Positions 1-4,467 of a DNA stretch of 5,207 nucleotides are shown here, piece after piece. A model generated the notes under the pieces. That model was given only the letters and a program-made list of their open reading frames with translations. It ran no database searches and was not told the DNA's origin. How positions within the stretch are numbered: position 1 is the stretch's first letter; every line of letters begins with the position of its first letter. A program made the translations under genes and the position numbers. Source of the DNA: JBAOHV01 sp964450685 (GTDB lineage Bacteria; Actinomycetota; Acidimicrobiia; Acidimicrobiales; Microtrichaceae). The DNA lies in the NCBI GenBank assembly GCA_964450685.1, contig CAYVDN010000110.1, forward strand, positions 1 through 5,207, given 5' to 3'.

Positions 1-131
1 ACGAGGTTCCCTCGTCGTCCACCAAGAAGCTCAAGATCCCCGACGCCTGCATCGGAGTCGGGGTGAAGTGCGCGACACCGTTCCAGATGCTCCGCGCGGA
101 ACGGGCGCGTTTCGAGCTAGGGCGCTTCTAG
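1..131 (+). CDS. 3' end of an unidentified gene (start lies before the window)
   Basis: An open frame runs from base 3 to a TAG at 129-131 and gives the last 42 residues of a protein, beginning EVPSSSTKKLKIPDACIGVG and ending RARFELGRF. The fragment is basic and has two cysteines; I recognise no domain. No stop interrupts the frame and its composition suits coding DNA, but 42 codons is too little to be certain in high-GC sequence. It points the same way as the next gene and ends 64 bp before that gene's ATG, so it could be the first gene of a three-gene operon. The role is unknown. Confidence 0.5.
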   Translation, partial: EVPSSSTKKLKIPDACIGVGVKCATPFQMLRAERARFELGRF

Positions 132-182
132 AACGGACTGAGACGGTCCAGACCTATTCTGCAAACGACGCCGGCTTCGGGT

Positions 183-189
183 GAGGGAG
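183..189 (+). promoter_or_regulatory. Ribosome binding site that selects the ATG at 196
   Basis: GAGGGAG lies 6 bases before the ATG at 196. The frame is also open from a GTG at 181, but that codon immediately precedes and overlaps this purine-rich tract and has no comparable site before it. The ATG at 196 is therefore the better start. Confidence 0.6.
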
Positions 190-195
190 CAACGA

Positions 196-627
196 ATGAC
201 AGCTGGCACAGCGGGACCCTCCGGAGTCGAGTTTGGCCCGACTGGTTCCGGGAAGCGCTACCTATCTCGCAACGACCACAGGAACTTCTCGAAAGACCCT
301 CGCCGCAACAAATGGGCGAAGGCCTGCAAGCCCACCGAGGAGTACTCGATCTTCGTCCAAGCGGACGCCTCTGGGTGGCGGGACTCTCGACCACACCTCT
401 GGGGCGTGCAGAGCGGCCTCGCCGTGCTGGGCGAAGACGGGGAGGCGATCGCGCTATTTCGCGACTCGAACCACCCTGACCTGCCATGGCATGGCTACCC
501 GGTCTCGGCAACAGACCCGAAGCGAGAGCTTGAGCACCGCCCAGAACCAGCGCTGGTCGAGATCTGGCTGAGCAGTGGTGTCATCAGCGCGCCTCAGGCG
601 GCGAGAATCAACCGAGGGAAGGTCTGA
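196..627 (+). CDS. Hypothetical protein, 143 aa, first gene of a coupled pair
   Basis: I do not recognise this family. The start is the ATG at 196, chosen for the GAGGGAG site 6 bases upstream; a GTG at 181 would add five residues. Residues 1-45 are basic and polar and look loosely ordered (RYLSRNDHRNF, RRNKWAKACK). Residues 48-90 read like a compact alternating strand region (EYSIFVQAD, HLWGVQSGLAVLGEDGEAIALF). A polar HPDLPWHGYP segment follows at 93-102 with two histidines (93, 99). The C-terminus (115-143) looks helical. There is no signal peptide or membrane segment, so it is probably cytoplasmic. GPTGSGKR near residue 14 resembles a Walker A motif but lacks the following S/T and any Walker B. 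Its TGA shares one base with the next ATG (TGATG), implying translational coupling and probably a joint function. Confidence 0.75.
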   Translation: MTAGTAGPSGVEFGPTGSGKRYLSRNDHRNFSKDPRRNKWAKACKPTEEYSIFVQADASGWRDSRPHLWGVQSGLAVLGEDGEAIALFRDSNHPDLPWHGYPVSATDPKRELEHRPEPALVEIWLSSGVISAPQAARINRGKV

Positions 628-1715
628 TGGCGGTCGGAGTGGTGCGGCTGCGGGGCCCCTTCGTAGATGCCTACGTGTACCGAACTCAGCTCTTCGTTCT
701 CACCTACAACGGTGAGCTCCGGGTGTTCCCTATCGGTCAGATCGAGGCGATAGTCGACTCAATAGGGTCGGTCGGTCAGCGGTTGAGCTACTCGCTCTTC
801 CATAGTCGCGGCCGCGGGTCATCAGAGGAACAGCGATTCGCCCGCGACACAGCCGACTCCTCCGACAAGGACTTGGCTATTGAGGTTACGGACCTCGAAT
901 ACAGTTCTGAGGACTTGAAGGTGGAGGGTGTGCGCGTCACCGACTTCAAGATCTATCTCGATACCCTCTTCATTGCCAGCGATTCGGGTCTGTGGACCTC
1001 GCCGCTTTCGAACGGTTTGCCGATGGCGGCTGAACGTCCACTCCGATCGGCCTGCTACTCCGTTTCAGCTGGCTGGGGCGCTGTGGCGGCAGCCAGGGGC
1101 ACCAAAGGACTGTCAGTTCTTTACGACTACCTCGCAGGGGGCGCCAGCCGGAGGGAATATCGCCGTGAAGACATCGGAGTTCGGTCAGTTCGAACAGCGT
1201 TCGCCGGTCATGCCCTCGTTACCTACGACTCTCGGAACAGCTTCGAGTTCCTCGAAGGTGAGGTCGCGGAGCTGCACGATCGTCCGGGAGCGACACAGCA
1301 GCGGTTGACCAAGGTAGAGCGCGAGACCACGACGGGTAGCACCCGGTCGGACCGCAGCGGGCTCCGGAAGCTCGACTCTGCGTTGGATCTTGTCGCCAAC
1401 GTCGGATCACAGTTCATCGGGCTAAGCGCCGGCACCATCTACACGTCTCGCACGCAGGGCGGAACGTCCAGACGAATGTCCAAGCTTGTCCGTGTGGGCG
1501 ACTACTCGGGGAAGGCGCTAGGAGTGAACCTCCTCGCCGGCGCCCCACTTGTTGAGACCCAGTCCTCCGTCACACTCGGCGGCGGGAAGGCTCGGCAGGC
1601 CGTTCTGTACGAAGGGCCAGCCGTGTCCGTGCGGACGTATCCGAATTCGATCCGCTACCAGAATCTCGCCACGATCGTCACCGATGATGGGCTGCTGCTT
1701 GCGGGCAACTTCTGA
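627..1715 (+). CDS. Hypothetical protein, 362 aa, possible beta-propeller-like repeats; second gene of the pair
   Basis: I do not recognise this family. The ATG at 627 overlaps the previous stop by one base, so translation is probably coupled; the frame ends at TGA 1713-1715. The protein is dominated by short hydrophobic strand-like stretches separated by polar turns, at about residues 13-35 (AYVYRTQLFVLTYNGELRVF), 103-126 (FKIYLDTLFIASDSGLW), 146-168, 187-210, 252-275 and 341-362. The first and last stretches are alike in style, as would suit ring closure in a beta-propeller; this is inference from reading, not a profile match. A polar, probably disordered segment (about 212-248, rich in R, T, S and E) breaks the pattern. 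There is no signal peptide, membrane helix or evident catalytic motif, so a scaffold or binding role is likelier than an enzyme. It lies to the left of a tRNA-derived attachment scar, so it may be mobile cargo. Confidence 0.75.
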   Translation: MAVGVVRLRGPFVDAYVYRTQLFVLTYNGELRVFPIGQIEAIVDSIGSVGQRLSYSLFHSRGRGSSEEQRFARDTADSSDKDLAIEVTDLEYSSEDLKVEGVRVTDFKIYLDTLFIASDSGLWTSPLSNGLPMAAERPLRSACYSVSAGWGAVAAARGTKGLSVLYDYLAGGASRREYRREDIGVRSVRTAFAGHALVTYDSRNSFEFLEGEVAELHDRPGATQQRLTKVERETTTGSTRSDRSGLRKLDSALDLVANVGSQFIGLSAGTIYTSRTQGGTSRRMSKLVRVGDYSGKALGVNLLAGAPLVETQSSVTLGGGKARQAVLYEGPAVSVRTYPNSIRYQNLATIVTDDGLLLAGNF

Positions 1716-1758
1716 GCGTCGGGCGACCGCCGCCGGTCCGGGGCCACCTCACCATCGT

Positions 1759-1823
1759 GTCTCACGGTTTGTCTCACGAATCTCTGGACGAGCACGGAGA
1801 TCGGGGGTTGAATCACGTGAGAC
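1759..1823. repeat. GTCTCACG repeats: two direct copies and one inverted
   Basis: GTCTCACG occurs at 1759-1766 and 1771-1778, 12 bp apart, and its complement CGTGAGAC at 1816-1823. A second short word, TCTGGAC, is repeated at 1783-1789 and 1837-1843. All lie within 130 bases upstream of the tRNA fragment. They could be integrase arm-type or excisionase sites, or the end of a decayed element. Eight-base matches this close are suggestive only. Confidence 0.35.
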
Positions 1824-1885
1824 GTCAGCGCAGATTTCTGGACAGGGCGGGCCGCGACGGACCTGGGTGGACACTCGACCCACGA

Positions 1886-1930
1886 CTTGTAAACAGCAGG
1901 TCAGGAGTTCGATTCTCCTCTCGGGCTCTA
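1886..1930 (+). other. Orphan 3' half of a tRNA-Thr (anticodon TGT); probable attachment-site core
   Basis: The stretch fits tRNA numbering exactly from the anticodon loop onward: loop CTTGTAA (1886-1892, anticodon TGT at 1888-1890), 3' anticodon strand ACAGC (1893-1897), variable region AGGTC (1898-1902), T stem AGGAG (1903-1907), T loop TTCGATT (1908-1914), T stem CTCCT (1915-1919), 3' acceptor strand CTCGGGC (1920-1926), discriminator T and CTA where CCA would be. The bases before it cannot form the other half: CACGA does not pair with ACAGC, there is no D arm, and no GCCCGAG acceptor strand occurs at the right distance. It is therefore a duplicated tRNA 3' end of the kind tyrosine integrases leave when they recombine at the anticodon loop. 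The complete tRNA gene should lie to the left, beyond the window. Confidence 0.8.
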
Positions 1931-1934
1931 GATC

Positions 1935-1954
1935 CCAAGGGTTTCGGCCCTCGG
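1935..1954. other. Small hairpin just after the tRNA fragment
   Basis: CCAAGGG (1935-1941) and CCCTCGG (1948-1954) pair over seven positions with one A-C mismatch, around loop TTTCGG. It could be a remnant of a tRNA terminator, but no T-tract follows. It may equally be part of the attachment site. Confidence 0.3.
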
Positions 1955-1972
1955 AACTCTCAGGATCCGGCG

Positions 1973-1994
1973 CTTGCCAATCCCTTGCCAATCC
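1973..1994 (+). repeat. Perfect 11-bp tandem repeat, candidate integrase arm-type sites
   Basis: CTTGCCAATCC occurs twice head to tail (1973-1983 and 1984-1994) with no mismatch, 43 bases after the tRNA fragment and about 105 bases before the integrase remnant. Short direct repeats between a tRNA-derived core and the integrase gene are the usual place for arm-type binding sites of tyrosine recombinases. The two copies are seen directly; their role is inferred. Confidence 0.55.
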
Positions 1995-2100
1995 GCCGAC
2001 CGTCACCGCCGTGTGGCTCCGAGCTCGATACGCGCTTTGGTCGCACGGGCGTTACGAACGGAGACGCCGTGCGGATCGGTGCTGAAGCGGGGCTCGGCGC

Positions 2101-2487
2101 CACGCGTACGAACAGTCAATGCGCAACTGGGTGATGCCGAGGCTTGGGAGCGTGCGCTTGGCCGAGGTCTCACCGATGCACCTGCGGCTTCTACAGACCG
2201 AACTACTGCGCGACGGACGCGTCGACGGCAAGGGCGATCTGGCGCCCAGGTCGGTGGCGTCCTGTCGGCGCGTCTTGGGCCAGGCGCTGAAGGACGCGGT
2301 GCGGTGTGGGCATTTGATCCGCAACCCGATGGACGCAGTCGATCCGCCGAGGGTGGTGGACGCCGAGATGGTCACCTGGTCCGACACGCAGGCCCCGGCG
2401 TTCCTCGACGCCGTGGCCGGCGACCGGCTGTATGCGATGTGGGTGCTCTTCATGACCGCCGGCCGCCATGGTAGCGCGGTAGCATGA
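2101..2487 (+). pseudogene. Tyrosine (phage-type) integrase remnant, truncated at both ends
   Basis: Homology can be read from about 2101 (HAYEQSMRNWVMPRLGSVRL) through a typical core-binding domain (LAPRSVASCRRVLGQALKDA, then HLIRNPMDAVDPPRV) into the first part of the catalytic domain (TWSDTQAPAFLDAV, RLYAMWVLFMTAG). An ATG at 2119 opens a 122-aa frame ending in TGA 2485-2487, against roughly 370-400 aa for such enzymes. The in-frame stop at 2083-2085 and the absence of recognisable sequence before it show that the N-terminal arm-binding region is gone. The last residues, TAGRHGSAVA, may be a degenerate version of the TGxRRGEAL box with the first catalytic arginine; the HxxR and tyrosine boxes are missing. 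It cannot be active. It probably belonged to the element that used the adjacent tRNA 3' end as its target. Confidence 0.8.
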
Positions 2488-2491
2488 CATC
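2467..2491 (+). promoter_or_regulatory. Candidate promoter and operator of the toxin-antitoxin operon, leaderless start
   Basis: Bases 2467-2486 (CATGGTAGCG then CGGTAGCATG) match their own reverse complement at 16 of 20 positions and contain GTAGC twice, eight bases apart. Their right end includes TAGCAT (2480-2485), a good TAnnnT -10 box. The antitoxin ATG follows after 6 bases with no Shine-Dalgarno site, so transcription could start at the ATG itself. An operator over the -10 box fits the autorepression usual for ribbon-helix-helix antitoxins. I see no good -35 box. The site overlaps the end of the integrase remnant. Confidence 0.45.
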
Positions 2492-2701
2492 ATGACGAAG
2501 AACATGACCGTTCGACTCCCCGACGAGTTGGCTGCAGACACAGAGGCGCTCGCCCGAGTCGAGGGCAAGAGCGTGAACGAGACCATCAAGGACGCTCTGT
2601 CCGCAGCAATCGACCAGCGCCGCCGGGATCCCAAGTTCAAGCAGCGAGTGCGACAGATCATCGACGAGGACCGCGAGCTGCTCGAACGACTCGCGAAGTG
2701 A
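2492..2701 (+). CDS. Ribbon-helix-helix (Arc/MetJ-type) antitoxin
   Basis: This 69-aa protein has the pattern of a ribbon-helix-helix DNA-binding antitoxin. A short strand (NMTVRLP, residues 4-10) is followed by helix 1 (DELAADTEALARVEG) and, after the turn, helix 2 (SVNETIKDALSAAI). The charged C-terminus (about 41-69, RRRDPKFKQRVRQIIDEDRE) is the part expected to bind and neutralise the toxin. Family members dimerise, bind their own promoter through the paired strands and repress the operon together with the toxin. The start is the ATG at 2492, just after a TAGCAT box and without a ribosome site; an ATG at 2504 would still keep the strand. Its TGA overlaps the toxin GTG by four bases (GTGA, 2698-2701). 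The frame is intact although its toxin is broken. Doc toxins are classically paired with Phd, so this is the alternative pairing with a ribbon-helix-helix partner. Confidence 0.85.
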   Translation: MTKNMTVRLPDELAADTEALARVEGKSVNETIKDALSAAIDQRRRDPKFKQRVRQIIDEDRELLERLAK

Positions 2702-3139
2702 GGGTCGAGTACCTCGACCTCGCCGACTACGTCGGCATCGCCGCCGCGGTCACCGGCCTTGACGAAGGCCTCATCACCAAGGTCGCCAAGCTCGACCTGG
2801 CCGACTCGGCGCTCCACGCACCGGCGGCGGGGTTCGGCGACGACGACTTCTACCCGGACCTCGTGGACAAGGTAGCGGTGCTCATGGTCCGGCTCGCCAA
2901 GAACCACCCGCTACCCGACGGCAACAAGCGCGTCGCGTGGGTGGCGCTCCGATACTTCCTCGTCCTGAACAAACTGTACTTGGGTCGAGCCGCCAACGGT
3001 CGACGAGGCTGAACACGCCGTGTTCGCGATCGCCTCGGGCGAGTGGGACCAAGCACAGACCGCCGCCTGGCTACGACCCTTGATCGCGCCCGGCCGAACG
3101 CAGCACCGCCGCCAACACCCCTCGAGCGAGGCTGGGTAA
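2698..3139 (+). pseudogene. doc: Doc-type (Fic-fold) toxin, frameshifted
   Basis: The protein starts at GTG 2698, overlapping the antitoxin stop, with no ribosome site of its own. It matches the Doc (death-on-curing) family: YLDLADYVGIAAAVTG at the N-terminus and the Fic-type signature HPLPDGNKR at residues 70-78, then VAWVALRYFLVLN. P1 Doc phosphorylates EF-Tu and stops translation; the lysine before the last arginine of its motif is present here. The frame stops at 3010-3012 after 104 aa, with an atypical tail GRAANGRRG. From 2981 the +1 frame reads WVEPPTVDEAEHAVFAIASG and then EWDQAQTAAWLRPLI, the normal Doc C-terminus, up to TAA 3137-3139. Removing one T at 2980-2981 would restore a 146-aa protein. 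The truncated form keeps the motif but loses the closing helices, so it is probably inactive. A sequencing error or recoding remains possible. Confidence 0.8.
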
Positions 3140-3162
3140 GCCCTCTTTCCCCCGCTCGCGAA

Positions 3163-3194
3163 TAGCTAAAGCCAAGGCGACATCTCTTTAGTTA
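3163..3194. promoter_or_regulatory. Inverted repeat before the fic gene, candidate operator
   Basis: TAGCTAAAG (3163-3171) and CTTTAGTTA (3186-3194) are complementary at eight of nine positions, with arm centres about 23 bases apart. The AT-rich arms stand out in GC-rich surroundings. They lie 41-72 bases before the fic ATG, in the 95-base gap after the Doc frame. A possible -10 box, TAGAGT (3193-3198), overlaps the right arm, but no clear -35 box is visible. Since the Fic protein has its own C-terminal winged-helix region, autorepression is plausible though unproven. Confidence 0.45.
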
Positions 3195-3234
3195 GAGTGG
3201 CTGGTCAGAAGAAGGCCTTCAACAAGGAGCACCC

Positions 3235-4425
3235 ATGCGACCGGACGCGTTCACCTCGACCGAGCGAGGACGAGTCCGGAAGACGCCGGAGGGCTACTGG
3301 GCGTTCGTCCCCGCCGCTGCCCCTCGACGGCTCTCGCTGTCCGACGAGGTGGTCAAGCTGCTGGACGAGGCAACCGGGGCGGTACATCGCCTCGGCGGCG
3401 TCGGCCGCCTGATCCCCAATCCGCACCTGCTCATCGGGCCGCACCTCCGCTTGGAGGCGGTGCTGAGCTCGCGGATCGAGCGAACGAAGACCGACGTCGG
3501 CCAGCTGCTCCGTTTCGAGGCCGGGCAGGTTCCCTCACCTGATGCCGCCGACGACGCGACCGAGGTGACCAACTACATCGTCGCGATGGAGCACGGCTTG
3601 ACGCGTGTGCGAGATGGCTTCCCCATCTCGGTCCGACTCTTCCGCGAGATGCATGAGTTGCTCCTCCAAGGAGCACGCGGCCAGCACCGGCGACCGGGCG
3701 AGCTACGCAAGAGCCCGGTGTGGCTCGGGGGCGCCACGCTCGACGATGCCGTCTTCGTGCCTCCGCCACCCGACGAGATGCGCGACGCGCTCGGCGACCT
3801 GGAGAAGTTCCTCCACGAGACCGACCTCCCGCTGCTCGTACAACTGGCGATCGCGCACTACCAGTTCGAGGTGATCCACCCGTTCCTCGACGGCAACGGT
3901 CGCATCGGGCGACTGATGATCCCGCTGATGCTCGTGCTGCGCAACGCGCTGCCCCAGCCGCTGCTGTACCTCTCCGCGTTCTTCGAGCAGCACCGCAGCG
4001 AGTATCACGACCACCTGTTGATCACCAGCCAACGCGGCGACCTCATGCCATGGATCGCCTTCTTCCTTCGTGGTGTCCGTCAACAGGCACGCGACTCCGA
4101 GGAACGAACGGTCCGCCTGGTCGAGCTACAGCACCAGCTCCGCAACCAGCTGCTCGACGAGGGCCGGCCGAACTCCGTCATCCGCCTAGCGGAGCAGCTC
4201 TTCGCAACACCTGTCGTCACCGCAGCGCGCGTCGAAGCGATGATCGACGTCACGCGACCGACCGCGCAGGCAGCGATCGACGCGCTCGTGGAGCGTGGTG
4301 ACCTGACCGAGATCACCGGCCGAACCCGTGGGCGCGTCTACGAAGCGGGAACGATCTTCGAAGCCGTCTACGGGCCGGTTCCGATCGAAGAATCAACCGT
4401 CCATCCGGAGCTTCCCTTCAGCTGA
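3235..4425 (+). CDS. Class II Fic family protein (probable AMP-transferase) with C-terminal winged helix
   Basis: This 396-aa protein has a normal length for chromosomal Fic proteins. The start is the ATG at 3235, with AAGGAG at 3224-3229 five bases upstream. An N-terminal Fic_N-type region (about 33-95) contains the inhibitory helix, here SSRIERT at residues 78-84; the class consensus is (S/T)xxxE(G/N), so the glutamate (E82) that blocks ATP is kept but the next residue is R83. The Fic core has a flap (GGATLDDAVFVPPPPDEM, 165-182) and the complete motif HPFLDGNGRIGR at 215-226, with catalytic H215, metal-binding D219 and R226. Residues about 312-375 (LAEQLFATPVVTAARVEAMI, then TAQAAIDALVERGDL) look like a winged helix. 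Such proteins usually transfer AMP from ATP to a hydroxyl on a target protein; the target here is unknown. It has its own upstream gap and inverted repeat, so it is probably transcribed alone, and it converges on the ERCC4-Lsr2 gene. Confidence 0.93.
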   Translation: MRPDAFTSTERGRVRKTPEGYWAFVPAAAPRRLSLSDEVVKLLDEATGAVHRLGGVGRLIPNPHLLIGPHLRLEAVLSSRIERTKTDVGQLLRFEAGQVPSPDAADDATEVTNYIVAMEHGLTRVRDGFPISVRLFREMHELLLQGARGQHRRPGELRKSPVWLGGATLDDAVFVPPPPDEMRDALGDLEKFLHETDLPLLVQLAIAHYQFEVIHPFLDGNGRIGRLMIPLMLVLRNALPQPLLYLSAFFEQHRSEYHDHLLITSQRGDLMPWIAFFLRGVRQQARDSEERTVRLVELQHQLRNQLLDEGRPNSVIRLAEQLFATPVVTAARVEAMIDVTRPTAQAAIDALVERGDLTEITGRTRGRVYEAGTIFEAVYGPVPIEESTVHPELPFS

Positions 4426-4432
4426 GCCATTC

Positions 4433-4465
4433 GCTGCCCTCCACCCACCGAAACGGCCGGGCAGC
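4433..4465. terminator. Inverted repeat between convergent genes, candidate bidirectional terminator
   Basis: GCTGCCC (4433-4439) and GGGCAGC (4459-4465) form a perfect seven-base stem around a 19-base loop. The whole structure fits inside the 42-base gap between the two facing stop codons. No T-tract flanks it, so it would be an atypical terminator, and the long loop lowers confidence. Confidence 0.45.
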
Positions 4466-4467
4466 CC

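Larger units (their letters stand above)
1716..2100. other. Gene-free integration-scar region
   Basis: About 385 bases hold no convincing gene. The open frames crossing it translate to proline-, arginine- and serine-rich sequence typical of non-coding high-GC DNA, and one includes VNSRSGVRFSSRAL, the usual look of a translated tRNA 3' half. The stretch contains GTCTCACG repeats (1759-1823), an orphan tRNA 3' half (1886-1930), a small hairpin (1935-1954) and an 11-bp tandem repeat (1973-1994). It ends where recognisable integrase homology begins, around 2101. Confidence 0.6.

Noticed and set aside
235..258. Walker A-like GPTGSGKR in the 143-aa protein
   Set aside because: The lysine is followed by R instead of S/T, no hydrophobic strand precedes it and no Walker B follows. 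The segment lies in the low-complexity N-terminus.
128..511. Minus-strand frame of 127 aa opposite the 143-aa gene
   Set aside because: It is rich in R, S and P and antisense to a gene with a ribosome site and a coupled partner; it is a high-GC shadow.
1720..1745. Terminator after the 362-aa gene (GACC and GGTC around GCCGCC)
   Set aside because: The stem is only four base pairs with no T-tract and can arise easily in GC-rich DNA.
1861..1930. A complete tRNA gene
   Set aside because: Only the anticodon loop to 3' end is present; no D arm or 5' acceptor strand is found and the 5' anticodon stem does not pair.
1549..2085. Plus-strand frame of 178 aa crossing the end of the 362-aa gene and the tRNA fragment
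   Set aside because: It runs through the tRNA remnant and both repeat clusters, has R/S/P-rich composition, and starts inside another gene in a different frame.
2203..2907. Minus-strand frame of 234 aa opposite the TA operon
   Set aside because: It is antisense to the recognisable integrase, antitoxin and Doc sequences and shows no family pattern.
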